Source: Roseateles oligotrophus (GTDB taxonomy: Bacteria > Pseudomonadota > Gammaproteobacteria > Burkholderiales > Burkholderiaceae_C). From it: a stretch of DNA of 64,000 nucleotides. The position numbers and the translations under genes were made by a program. The notes beneath the pieces are model-generated. The model saw only the letters and a list, made by a program, of their open reading frames with translations, was not told the origin of the DNA and made no database searches. Within the stretch, counting starts at the first letter, position 1. Every line of letters begins with the position of its first letter. This document shows positions 36,605 through 45,319 of the stretch, piece by piece. The DNA lies in NCBI RefSeq assembly GCF_014204525.1, contig NZ_JACHLP010000005.1:218326-282325 (forward strand), given 5' to 3'.

Positions 36605-39235
36605 ATGAAATTGCATTGCCAACGATTGGCGGCCAAGCTGGAGAGGTTTCTCCAGCTGGCCGCATTTTTTCTGCTGCTGAGCCTTGGCATGCACAGCGCA
36701 TGGGCCGCCAGCGGCGCTTACGAGGCCGCCTTGCCGGCCGAGTTGGCCACGGCCAAGGATATGTGCGCCTTGCTGCCCTGCAAGGAGGTTTTTCCCGGCG
36801 CCGAGCGCTTCTCCGAGCGGCTGGGCTCGCCGCCCTATGTGAAGGCGCTGGGCGCGGCCGATCAAGTGCTCGGTTATGTGATGCTGTCCACCGACATCAC
36901 CGACACGCCGGCCTATTCCGGCAAGCCGGTCGTGACCCTGATAGGCATGGACCTGAAGGGCCATTTCGTCGGCATCAAGGTGCTCAAGCATTCGGAGCCC
37001 ATCCTGCTGCTGGGCATCCCGGAATCGGCCTTGCTGAACTTCAATGCCCAATACATTGGCAAGTCGGTGGCCGACAAGATCGAGGTCGGCCAGACGCGGC
37101 CGGAGGAGAACGTGCTGGGCGTCGACGCCATCTCCGGCGCCACCGTCACCGTGATCGCGCAGAACCAGGTCTTGATGGCCTCGGGCCAGGCGGTGGCCAA
37201 GCAGGTCGGCATCCTGGCGCCGACGCTGCGCGAGCCGGCTCGTTATGCCCAGACCGAGCGGCGCTTCGACTGGGCGCAGATGGTCAAGCTGGGTGCCGTG
37301 CAGCGCCTGCGGGTGCAGCCCGAACAGGTCGGGCTGGAGCGTGGCCCCGAGCCTTTTATCGAGCTCTGGTTTGGCGACTTGAACCACCCCGCGCTCGGCG
37401 CCAGCCTGATGGGGGAGGGCAACTGGGCCAATCTGCGTTCGCGCATGAAGGAGGGCGAGCATGCCTTCTTCGTCATCCGCACGGCCGGCAGCGAATCCTT
37501 CAAGGGCTCGGGCTTTGTGCGCGGCGGCATTTACGACCGGGTGCAGGTCAAGCAGGGGGCCGACTCCTTCACCTTCCGCGATCTGGACTATCTGAACCTC
37601 TACGGCCTGGCGGCGCCCGGCGCGCCGGAGTTCAATGAGTCGGCCATCTTCATCATCCGCTCGCCGTCCTTCTCGGCCGCCTACCCCTGGCAATTGGCCT
37701 TTCTGGGCAACCGGGTGGACCGCGCCACCGGCACGCGCAGCTTCGCCAACTTCGACCGCAAATACTGGCTGGCCGATGAGTTGCTGGAAGGCGGGCGCCC
37801 GGTGGTGCCGGAGGCCGACGCGCCCTGGCTGCGGGTGTGGAAGACGCGCGCCGTCGAGATCGCGCTCTTCGTCGCCCTGCTTGTTGGCGTCACCGTGGTC
37901 TACGCCTTGCGCGAGAAGCTGACGCGTCTTTCGACCCACAAGAACAAATGGCCGGTCAATGCCTTCAAGTACACGGCCTGGGCGCTGAGCATTGGCTTTG
38001 TCGGCTTCGGCGCCATGGCCCAGCCCTCCATCACCCAGGTGCTGACCTGGTTCCATGCCCTGCTGTTCCAGTGGACCTGGTCGCTCTTCCTGTCCGACCC
38101 CTTCATCTTCGTGTTCTGGATCTTCATCATCGCCACCGTCTTCCTGTTCGGACGCGGCCTGTTCTGCGGCTGGATGTGCCCGTTTGGCTCGCTGTCCGAG
38201 GCGATTTACAAGCTCGGCGAGAAGATCGGCCTGAAGCGCTTCCAGGGCCATCTGCCGCTGGCCTGGCACCATCGCCTGAAGTGGCTCAAGTACGCGATCT
38301 TCTTCGGCCTGCTGGCGATCTCGATGTTTTCCATGGGCCTGGCCGAGAAGCTGGCCGAGGTGGAGCCCTTCAAGACCACCTTCCTGGTCGGGATCACGAA
38401 CCGGGCCTGGCCTTACGGCCTTTTTGTGGCCACGCTGCTGGGCCTGTCGCTCTTCATCGAGAGGCCTTATTGCAAATACATCTGCCCGCTGGGCGCGGCC
38501 CTGGCCATGCCCAGCACCTTCCGCTGGTTCGGCCTCAAGCGCAAGCAGGACTGCAATAGTTGCAAGGCCTGTGCGGTCGGCTGCGGCTCGCTGGCCATCG
38601 ACGCGGCCGGCCGCATCGACCACCGCGAATGCCTGCACTGCCTGGACTGCATGATTCTCTACACCGATGTGAAGGGCTGTCCGCCCCTGGCCAAGGAGCG
38701 CAAGCGGCGCGAGCGCGATGGCTTGCTTGTCACGCCTATCGGAGGCGACGGCTACTTCATTCCCATCGAACCCAGCACCGAGCCCCCGATGAGCGCCAAG
38801 GTCGCTAACGGCCCCGACCCTCGCATGCCGAGCGATCCGGTCGCCCCCGCCCACAAGGCCGGCGCCCAAGGCCTGGGCTGGCTGTGGCGGGAGCTGGTCG
38901 ACCACCTCTGGCCCTGGAACCACAGCAATTGGAAGAGCCAGAAGGCGCTGCAGATCGCCGGCTTCTCCCTGGCCATCGCCGCCAGCCTGGCCTGGGTGCT
39001 GGCCGGCAGCGGCCGCTTGTCGCAAAGCGCCATCATTGCCTGGTGGTTCGGCTGGAGCGTCTACGAGGTCTTGATCCGCCTGGCCGGCAAGCGCTACGTC
39101 AAGGACGGCCCCTGGTGGCAGGCCCGCTACCGCCGCGCCAGCGTGATGGACATGCTCAGCTATGTCGGCTTCAAAAACCTGCTGATAGGCGCGGCGCTGT
39201 TCCTGAGCTTGAAGTCATTGGGCCTGCTGCTGTGA
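36605..39235 (+). CDS. nosR: NosR, membrane flavo-iron-sulfur protein for N2O reduction
   Basis: An 876-residue polytopic protein. After a signal, the periplasmic FMN-binding domain holds VDAISGATVTV, whose Thr is the FMN attachment site (about residue 181). Five or six membrane segments follow (from about residue 415), with CGWMCPFGS and CKYICPLGA after helices, then two 4Fe-4S clusters (CNSCKACAVGC, CLHCLDC). NosR passes electrons from quinol towards NosZ and supports nos expression. The ApbE gene nearby would load its FMN. It starts 102 bases after nosZ. Confidence 0.96.
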   Translation: MKLHCQRLAAKLERFLQLAAFFLLLSLGMHSAWAASGAYEAALPAELATAKDMCALLPCKEVFPGAERFSERLGSPPYVKALGAADQVLGYVMLSTDITDTPAYSGKPVVTLIGMDLKGHFVGIKVLKHSEPILLLGIPESALLNFNAQYIGKSVADKIEVGQTRPEENVLGVDAISGATVTVIAQNQVLMASGQAVAKQVGILAPTLREPARYAQTERRFDWAQMVKLGAVQRLRVQPEQVGLERGPEPFIELWFGDLNHPALGASLMGEGNWANLRSRMKEGEHAFFVIRTAGSESFKGSGFVRGGIYDRVQVKQGADSFTFRDLDYLNLYGLAAPGAPEFNESAIFIIRSPSFSAAYPWQLAFLGNRVDRATGTRSFANFDRKYWLADELLEGGRPVVPEADAPWLRVWKTRAVEIALFVALLVGVTVVYALREKLTRLSTHKNKWPVNAFKYTAWALSIGFVGFGAMAQPSITQVLTWFHALLFQWTWSLFLSDPFIFVFWIFIIATVFLFGRGLFCGWMCPFGSLSEAIYKLGEKIGLKRFQGHLPLAWHHRLKWLKYAIFFGLLAISMFSMGLAEKLAEVEPFKTTFLVGITNRAWPYGLFVATLLGLSLFIERPYCKYICPLGAALAMPSTFRWFGLKRKQDCNSCKACAVGCGSLAIDAAGRIDHRECLHCLDCMILYTDVKGCPPLAKERKRRERDGLLVTPIGGDGYFIPIEPSTEPPMSAKVANGPDPRMPSDPVAPAHKAGAQGLGWLWRELVDHLWPWNHSNWKSQKALQIAGFSLAIAASLAWVLAGSGRLSQSAIIAWWFGWSVYEVLIRLAGKRYVKDGPWWQARYRRASVMDMLSYVGFKNLLIGAALFLSLKSLGLLL

Positions 39236-39294
39236 GTATCCCAGCCCCCTGGCGGCGTCCGGCGTTCGCGGAGAAACATGGAATTCAAATTCAA

Positions 39295-39380
39295 CCACAG
39301 AGACACAGAGACACAGAGGTCATTCCATTGAGTTCCTGGTATTCCTCTGTGTTTTTCTCTGTGTCTCCGTGTCTCTGTGG
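39295..39380. repeat. long inverted repeat between nosR and nosD
   Basis: Two 24-base arms built from ACACAGAG units (39295-39318 and 39357-39380) are complementary at 23 of 24 positions and flank a 38-base loop. The arms can form a very stable hairpin in the nosR-nosD transcript. The nosD start lies 25 bases after it. Confidence 0.9.
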
Positions 39381-39404
39381 TCGTCTTTCGGAGTTTTGTT
39401 TCTC

Positions 39405-40757
39405 ATGAGGTGCTTGCTTTTTCTTGTGCTCGGCGTCGCGCTGGGCGCGCAGGCCGCCACCCTGCGGGTGCGGCCGGGCGAATCGCTGCAGGCGGCCATC
39501 GCCAAGGCGCAGCCGGGCGACCGGATCGAGATCGAGCGCGGCCTCTACACCGGCAACTTCCTGATCGACAAGGCGCTGACGCTGAGCGGCATCAATCGCC
39601 CGACGCTGAGCGGCGCGGGGCAGGGCGACACCCTGCGCGTGACGGCCGCCGATGTGACGATCGAGGGCCTGATCGTGCGCGACTCCGGCAGCAGCCTGAA
39701 AGAGCAGAACGCCGGCATCTATATCCGCCCCGGCGCCCACCGGGCCCGGGTGCAGCGCTGCGACCTGACGTACAACCTGTTCGGCCTGTGGATAGAGAAG
39801 GCCAACGATGTGCGCATCGAGCACAACCTGATCACCGGCAAGCGCGACCTGAACAGCTCGCAGCGCGGCAACGGCGTCCAGCTCTACAACACCCAGGGTG
39901 CCCGCATCATCGGCAACAACATCGGCTTTGTCCGTGATGCGCTTTATGTGGACGTTAGCCATCACGCCATCTTCAGGGGCAATAAGCTGCACCACAGCCG
40001 CTACGGCAGCCACTATATGAACTCCTACTACAACCTGTGGGAGGACAACGAGAGCTATTACAACCGCGGCGGCCTGGCCTTGATGGAGGTGCGCAACCAG
40101 GTAGTGCGGGGCAACCGCACCTGGGGCAATAGCGATCACGGCATCATGCTGCGCACGCTGCAGGACTCGCTGATCGAGAACAACATCATCGCCGGCAATG
40201 CGCGTGGCCTCTTCATCTACGACGTCGAATACGCCACGCTGAAGAGCAATCTGGTGGTCGACAACCAGGTCGGCGTGCACCTCTCGGCCGGCTCCACCCG
40301 CAATGTGGTGGAGGGCAATGACTTCATCGCCAACCGCGAGCAGGTGCGCTATGTCGGCGCGCGTGATGAGGTCTGGGGCGGCAAGGACAAAAAGTCTGGC
40401 GGCAATCAAGCGCCGGGCCGCCCCAAGCTTGATTGTTCCCCCTCGGGGGGGCGGGCGCCACTTTGTGGCGACCTTGGGGGCCAGGGAAACCATTGGAGCA
40501 ATTACCTGGGCTGGGACCGCAACGGCGATGGTGTCGGTGACGTGGCCTATGAGGCCAATGACATGGTGGACCGGCTGAGCTGGCGCCACCCCGAAGTCAA
40601 GCTGCTGCTGGCCAGCCCCGCCGTGCAGGCACTGCGCCTGGTCGGCCAACAATTTCCGGTGCTGCGAGTGCCCAGCGTGGTCGATCCGGCCCCGCGCATG
40701 CAGCCCGCCAACAAGCAATGGAGTGAATGGCGTGACAAGCACTATCCCGGCCCATAA
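39405..40757 (+). CDS. nosD: NosD, periplasmic copper-site assembly protein
   Basis: A 450-residue right-handed beta-helix protein with a signal peptide (MRCLLFLVLGVALGAQA). Carbohydrate-binding/CASH-type repeats run through the body (GLWIEKANDVRIEHNLITG, GIMLRTLQDSLIENNIIAG, GLFIYDVEYATLKSNLVVDN), ending in the conserved WSNYLGWDRNGDGVGD block. NosD works with NosFY to mature the CuZ centre of NosZ. About 33 extra residues (KDKKSGGNQAPG to GDLGGQ) interrupt the conserved region just before WSNYLGWD; they are encoded by a palindromic repeat. The frame stays intact. Confidence 0.93.
   Translation: MRCLLFLVLGVALGAQAATLRVRPGESLQAAIAKAQPGDRIEIERGLYTGNFLIDKALTLSGINRPTLSGAGQGDTLRVTAADVTIEGLIVRDSGSSLKEQNAGIYIRPGAHRARVQRCDLTYNLFGLWIEKANDVRIEHNLITGKRDLNSSQRGNGVQLYNTQGARIIGNNIGFVRDALYVDVSHHAIFRGNKLHHSRYGSHYMNSYYNLWEDNESYYNRGGLALMEVRNQVVRGNRTWGNSDHGIMLRTLQDSLIENNIIAGNARGLFIYDVEYATLKSNLVVDNQVGVHLSAGSTRNVVEGNDFIANREQVRYVGARDEVWGGKDKKSGGNQAPGRPKLDCSPSGGRAPLCGDLGGQGNHWSNYLGWDRNGDGVGDVAYEANDMVDRLSWRHPEVKLLLASPAVQALRLVGQQFPVLRVPSVVDPAPRMQPANKQWSEWRDKHYPGP
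40386..40484. repeat. palindromic repeat inserted in-frame in nosD
   Basis: This roughly 99-base segment contains several nested hairpins: CAATCAAG / CTTGATTG (40403-40410, 40428-40435), CCCCAAG / CTTGGGG (40421-40427, 40473-40479), CCCCC / GGGGG and CGCCAC-TTT-GTGGCG (40456-40470). It looks like an intergenic dispersed repeat that landed in the gene; 99 bases is a multiple of three, which keeps the frame. Confidence 0.75.
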
Positions 40758-41706
40758 GGGCCCAACGCCCGCCATCGAGGTGCGCGGCGTGAGCAAGCAT
40801 TACGGGGCCGTCCACGCGGTGGATGGCGTCGATCTGCGGGTCGAAGGCGGTGAAATCTTCGGCCTGATCGGCCATAACGGCGCCGGCAAGAGCACCTTGT
40901 TCAAGCTGATGCTGGGGCTAACGCCGCTCGGCAGCGGCGAGATCCTGATCGCCGGTGGCTCGGTGCGCGGCAGCGGCTTTCGCGCCACCCGGCGCCGCCT
41001 GGGCTATCTGCCCGAAAACGTGGTGCTCTACGACAACCTCAGCGGCCTGGAGACGCTGCGCTTTTTTGCCAAGCTGAAGGGCGCCGATCTGCGCCAATGC
41101 GCGCCCACGCTGGAGCGGGTGGGGCTGGCCCATGCCGGCGCGCGCCCGCTGCGCGAGTACTCCAAGGGTATGCGGCAAAGGCTGGGTTTCGCGCAGGCGC
41201 TGCTGGGCGAGCCGCGGGTGCTGTTCCTGGACGAGCCCACCAATGGCCTGGACCCACAGGCCATCCGCGACTTCTACAGCGTGCTGCAAGAGCTGCAGGC
41301 CAAGGGCGTGACGGTGCTGATCACCTCGCACATCCTGGCCGAGTTGCAGCAGCGGGTGGACCGCCTGGCCATCATGGCGGCCGGCCGCATCCAGGCCCTG
41401 GGCACCGTGCAAGCGCTACGCGAGCAGCAGCAGGCGCCGCTGCGCATCGAGCTGCATCTGAGCGAGCAGGATGTGGGCGCGGCCCGGCAGGCGCTGAGCC
41501 TGCTGGGCACCGAGGCCATCGTCTGCCGTGGCACGCCGCAAGGCCTCAGCCTGAGCTGCCCGCGCGAGGCCAAGATGGCCGTGCTGGGCCTGGCCGCCGG
41601 CCTGGGCTCGCGCCTGCGCGACCTGAGCCTGCACGAGAGTTCGCTGGAAGACGTGTTCTTTGGCGTCGGCCAGCCGGCGAATGAAGCCGCGGCGGGAGGC
41701 CGTTGA
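40732..41706 (+). CDS. nosF: NosF, ABC ATPase for NosZ maturation
   Basis: A cytoplasmic ABC ATPase of about 324 residues. Walker A is GHNGAGKST, signature YSKGMRQRLGFAQ, Walker B VLFLDEPTNGLD, H-loop TSH. With NosY it forms the transporter that acts with NosD. No ATG is suitable: GTG at 40732 has GGAG 8 bases upstream and is preferred; GTG at 40723 is the alternative. Either start overlaps the nosD end by 26-35 bases. Confidence 0.94.
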   Translation: MTSTIPAHKGPTPAIEVRGVSKHYGAVHAVDGVDLRVEGGEIFGLIGHNGAGKSTLFKLMLGLTPLGSGEILIAGGSVRGSGFRATRRRLGYLPENVVLYDNLSGLETLRFFAKLKGADLRQCAPTLERVGLAHAGARPLREYSKGMRQRLGFAQALLGEPRVLFLDEPTNGLDPQAIRDFYSVLQELQAKGVTVLITSHILAELQQRVDRLAIMAAGRIQALGTVQALREQQQAPLRIELHLSEQDVGAARQALSLLGTEAIVCRGTPQGLSLSCPREAKMAVLGLAAGLGSRLRDLSLHESSLEDVFFGVGQPANEAAAGGR

Positions 41707-41708
41707 AT

Positions 41709-42521
41709 ATGGAACTGCAACAAATCCTCACGCTGGCCGGCAAGGAGTTCCGCGACCGCATGCGCAACCGCTGGGTGCTGGCCGTGGCCCTGGTGTTCAC
41801 CGCCTTCTCGCTGAGCATCACCTATTTCGGCGGCGCCAGCAGCGGCCAGCTCGGGCCGCGCTCGATCGAGTTCATCATCGCCAGCCTGGTCAGCCTGGTG
41901 ATCTATCTGATCCCGCTGATCGCCTTGCTGCTGGGCTTTGATGCCATCGTCGGCGAGCGCGAACGTGGCTCGCTCGACCTGCTGCTGGCCCTGCCCATCA
42001 CCAGGCTGGAGCTGCTGCTGGGCAAATACCTGGGCCTGGCCGCCGCGCTGACCCTGTCCACGCTGGGCGGTTTTGCCCTGGTGGCGGCCTTGCTGTTCCG
42101 GCAGTTCGGCTGGGCCGGCCTCTACCACTACCTGGGCTTCATGCTCAGCAGCACGCTGCTGGGCCTGGCCTTTCTGAGCCTGGCCCTGCTGCTGTCGGTG
42201 CTGAGCCGCGAACGCACGCGGGCCTCGGGCCTGGCCATCGCCCTGTGGTTCTTTTTCGTGCTGGTCTTTGACCTGCTGCTGCTCGGCGCCCTGGTGGCCG
42301 GCAGCGCGGAATTCGGGGGTGAGGCGCTGGCCTATCTGCTGCTGCTCAATCCGGCCGATGTGTTCCGCATCCTCAATATTTTTTCACTCGACGATATGCG
42401 CACGCTCTACGGCCTGACCAGCATCGTGCCGCCGGCCCTGGCCAAACCGGGCTTGATGGCCCTGGTCATGGGCGCCTGGATTCTTGTGCCCCTACTAATT
42501 GCCCGCTGGAGATTCAAATGA
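41709..42521 (+). CDS. nosY: NosY, ABC-2 permease for NosZ maturation
   Basis: A 270-residue membrane protein with six hydrophobic segments. It opens with MELQQILTLAGKEFRDRMRNRWVL, the amphipathic entry typical of ABC-2 permeases, and carries VGERERGSLDLLLALPITRLELLLGK, the family coupling loop. It pairs with NosF and NosD to supply sulfur or otherwise build CuZ. The ATG at 41709 follows the nosF stop by 2 bases; it overlaps nosL by 4. Confidence 0.94.
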   Translation: MELQQILTLAGKEFRDRMRNRWVLAVALVFTAFSLSITYFGGASSGQLGPRSIEFIIASLVSLVIYLIPLIALLLGFDAIVGERERGSLDLLLALPITRLELLLGKYLGLAAALTLSTLGGFALVAALLFRQFGWAGLYHYLGFMLSSTLLGLAFLSLALLLSVLSRERTRASGLAIALWFFFVLVFDLLLLGALVAGSAEFGGEALAYLLLLNPADVFRILNIFSLDDMRTLYGLTSIVPPALAKPGLMALVMGAWILVPLLIARWRFK

Positions 42522-43063
42522 TGAGGCGCACTCTCAACGCTAACCCCTCGGCCCTGCGCAACGCCTTGCTGTGCGCGCTGTTCACGCTAGGCCTGTTGGC
42601 CTGCGGCCGCCCGGACGAGGCCAAGGTCGCTGCGGCGGCCGAGATCGACGGCGCCACGAGCTGCGAGCTCGACGGCATGCTGCTGGCCGATTACCCCGGC
42701 CCCAAGGCGCAGATCCACTATGCCGGCCAGGCCGCGCCCAGCTTCTTCTGCGACACGGTGGAGCTGCTCAACACCTTGCTGGCCCCCGAGCAGGTCAGGG
42801 CCGTCAAGATCGCCTATGTGCAGGACATGGGCAGCGCCGACTGGGATCAGCCGCGCGGCAACTGGATCGATGCCAAGACCGCCATCTATGTGCTGGGCAG
42901 CTCGCGCCATGGCTCGATGGGCCCCACCGTCGCCTCCTTCTCCAAGGAGGCCGATGCCAAGGCCTTTGCCGCCAAATGGGGCGGCAAGCCGCTGCGCTTT
43001 GCCGAGATCACGCGCGATATGGTGGACCTGAGCGGCGGCGCGTTGCACGACAGCAAGATGTAG
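42518..43063 (+). CDS. nosL: NosL, copper chaperone lipoprotein
   Basis: A 181-residue lipoprotein (LGLLACGRPDE, lipobox LLAC). The mature NosL domain has SCELDGMLLADYPGPKAQIHY, then SFFCDTVELLN, and WIDAKTAIYVLGSSRHGSMG. This is the C-x-x-D-G-M class of NosL, which binds Cu(I) and delivers it to NosZ. It overlaps nosY by 4 bases and is followed by a second NosL-family gene. Confidence 0.93.
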   Translation: MMRRTLNANPSALRNALLCALFTLGLLACGRPDEAKVAAAAEIDGATSCELDGMLLADYPGPKAQIHYAGQAAPSFFCDTVELLNTLLAPEQVRAVKIAYVQDMGSADWDQPRGNWIDAKTAIYVLGSSRHGSMGPTVASFSKEADAKAFAAKWGGKPLRFAEITRDMVDLSGGALHDSKM

Positions 43064-43076
43064 GCGCAGCGCCGCG

Positions 43077-43715
43077 ATGCTGCCCATCTCTGTTCCGCTG
43101 CACGGGCCACTGAGCCGGGCGAGCCGCTGGGCCTGGGCGGCATTCGTCGGCCTGGCCTTGGCCGGCAGCCTGCAATGGCTGCCGGGCAGCGACGCGAGCC
43201 CCCCCTTGGACCCGCTGGCCGAGGTCTGCCTGGTGGCGCCGCCTAGCCCCTACGATCCCGCCTCGGGCCTGGCCCTGCTGGCCCCACGCCCGGTGCCGGC
43301 CGACGCGCGCTGCCCGGTTTGCGGCATGTTCCCGGCGCGCACGCCCGAGGCCAGGCGCTGGGCGGCCCAGCTGATCTTTGCCAACGGCGACGCCCAGTTC
43401 TTCGACTCGCCGCTATCGCTCTTCCTCTATCAGCAAGACGTCGGCCGCTACAGCCGCGGCCGCGACGCCGGCGAGATCGCCGCCCGCTATGTGACCGAGC
43501 TCGACGGCGGCGCCTGGCTGGCGGCCGAGGCCGCCGTCTATGTGCAGGGCTCCAGGCTCGGCGGCCCCATGCGCGCCGGCAATCTGCCCGCCTTCGCCAC
43601 GGCCGAGGCGGCCCAGCGCTTCATGCACGCGCACGGTGGCCGCTTGCTGCGGGCGGCCGACATCGGCCCCGACTTGCTGCGGCGGCTGGATACGCGGGCG
43701 CATGCGGGGCATTGA
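43077..43715 (+). CDS. second NosL-family protein
   Basis: A 212-residue protein with an N-terminal hydrophobic segment (ASRWAWAAFVGLALAGSLQWL). The NosL domain carries RCPVCGMFPARTPE, then LIFANGDAQFFDSPLSLFLY and AAVYVQGSRLGGPMRAGNLPAF, with the paired-Cys CPVCGM motif that the first NosL lacks. It starts 13 bases after nosL and probably ends the nos transcript. A complementary copper or metal delivery role is inferred. It lacks a lipobox, so a signal-anchor is likely. Confidence 0.88.
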   Translation: MLPISVPLHGPLSRASRWAWAAFVGLALAGSLQWLPGSDASPPLDPLAEVCLVAPPSPYDPASGLALLAPRPVPADARCPVCGMFPARTPEARRWAAQLIFANGDAQFFDSPLSLFLYQQDVGRYSRGRDAGEIAARYVTELDGGAWLAAEAAVYVQGSRLGGPMRAGNLPAFATAEAAQRFMHAHGGRLLRAADIGPDLLRRLDTRAHAGH

Positions 43716-43752
43716 GGGCTAGGCCGGTCTGCCTTCGCAGCTTAGAGAGGCT

Positions 43753-45048
43753 TCACAAATTCGATGAGGGTTCAATAGACCTCAGACACGGAGATTCTGA
43801 CAGTCTCCCCCGAAGTTTGGCTAGGAACGCTCTTTCCAATCCTTCTGCATCCTTTCCATAGTGCGCCTCCCGATGGTGCTCGGGACATAACGCGATTACG
43901 TTCTCCACAGTGTCCGGCCCCTCGGCTGATAACGCGATGACGTGGTGCGCCTCTAAGTAGTACGTCCCGTCGACCATTTCGAAACCACGTGCACCACAGT
44001 GCTCGCAGTGCCCTTGAGCACGGCGGACAACATAGTCCCTAACCGCGTTGTCGCGCCGGTACCCCGAGCCGACATTTTTGGCTGTTCTACTGGGTACAGC
44101 ATTGCCACTCGGGGGCGCGCCGAGATCATCAATCGCGCTCTGGAACGGCACCATAGGCCCGCGTCGGTTCGCCACGACGTCAGCAGCCGGGGTTTCGCCT
44201 TCCACCTTGGCTAATACGTTCGAGGCTTCTTCTGAGAGGGTTAGCACTAGGAGATGTTCATCGTCGAAGTAGCCACGCTCGCGCGGCGTCGCGTTCGCGT
44301 CGTGGGGCTCGCAACGTATGCCGTAGGCGGCGTGTCCGGCGGCAATCACCTGACGAAGCACTCGACTCATTTCGATCGCGCCGACGCGCCGATCATTGAT
44401 CCGCAGGGCTGCATCCCATAGGACATAACGATCTCCCCGTAGGCGGTCAGCCCAAATCGTGAAGACAGCAAAGCCTCGTTCTTGGTTGTATCCGCACCAT
44501 CGGTCCGCGCGGTTAGCTAGTGGCGCTCCTAATGAGGCGCAGAAGTCAGAGAATGATCGAGTGTTTTTCCGGCGCGACGATCGCATGAGGTCTTGAGGTT
44601 TTGGTTTCTGTTCCGCTGCTGACGTGACTGCGCTCGCCGGCGCCTGGGTTGTGCCGTCTGCCGATGATGGGTCGTTGAACGGAGAGAAACGGTACTTGGA
44701 CTGTGTCAGCAGGCGTTCTGCATGCTGTACCAGGATTGGATCGACGAACAGACGCCACTTCGTTTCGACGACAAGTGCTTCAACAGTCAGATCCAGGCGA
44801 CCCAACTCCCACAGACGCGTGAAGCCCTCTGAAGGCTTACCCTTTGCAAGCAGTTGCCGCACTGTGGCCTCGCCACCTTGCGCACCGAGCATCTGCTTGA
44901 ATAGCTTGGGCCGATAGCCCAAAGTCTCAGCCTCTGCAGTTTTCTGCCTTAGAAATTCAGTGAAGGCTACGTCCTCGTTTGGCGTCATGGCGACAGTTCT
45001 CCCATATGCGTTTACGTCAGTATCGCCATGAGTTTGAACTGACTCCAA
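43753..45048 (-). CDS. HNH nuclease with unknown central domain
   Basis: A 431-residue protein. The N-terminal domain (LGYRPKLFKQMLGAQGGEAT, SEGFTRLWELGRLDLTVEAL) is one found on assorted nuclease-type proteins. The middle part (FSDFCASLG, ADRWCGYNQERGFAVFTIWA, YFDDEHLLVLTLSEEA) I cannot name. An HNH domain closes it: CEHCGARGF (348-356), catalytic HH at 368-369, and CPEHH near 388. Base composition is clearly lower in GC than the nos and nor genes, pointing to transfer. A modification-dependent restriction enzyme is one possibility. No methylase lies nearby. Confidence 0.8.
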   Translation of the reverse strand: MESVQTHGDTDVNAYGRTVAMTPNEDVAFTEFLRQKTAEAETLGYRPKLFKQMLGAQGGEATVRQLLAKGKPSEGFTRLWELGRLDLTVEALVVETKWRLFVDPILVQHAERLLTQSKYRFSPFNDPSSADGTTQAPASAVTSAAEQKPKPQDLMRSSRRKNTRSFSDFCASLGAPLANRADRWCGYNQERGFAVFTIWADRLRGDRYVLWDAALRINDRRVGAIEMSRVLRQVIAAGHAAYGIRCEPHDANATPRERGYFDDEHLLVLTLSEEASNVLAKVEGETPAADVVANRRGPMVPFQSAIDDLGAPPSGNAVPSRTAKNVGSGYRRDNAVRDYVVRRAQGHCEHCGARGFEMVDGTYYLEAHHVIALSAEGPDTVENVIALCPEHHREAHYGKDAEGLERAFLAKLRGRLSESPCLRSIEPSSNL

Positions 45049-45319
45049 GAAATTGGACGAATTTCAAGAGATCCGTTCAGATTTGAGGAACTCAGTTGGT
45101 TTTAGTGCTTACGCCATCGTGACCAGCTGCTTGGCGAGTTGACTATTGAGCTGCCGGGGCTACGTGCGCGAGTAGGGGCACGGTGGAACTGGGTTTCTGT
45201 CCGACGTTGCTCGGGCAAACGGCGTGAATTCTCGCGCGGTAGGCCCCCCTCGATCCCAGGCAAGACCTGACCCCGTACAGCCTGCGCCCGCACACTCGCA
45301 CGCCAGTGTCAGCAGACAC
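45049..45319. other. intergenic region between HNH gene and IS remnant
   Basis: I see no gene, terminator or clear repeat here. It probably holds the HNH promoter (reading left) and decayed transposon-flank sequence. Confidence 0.4.
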
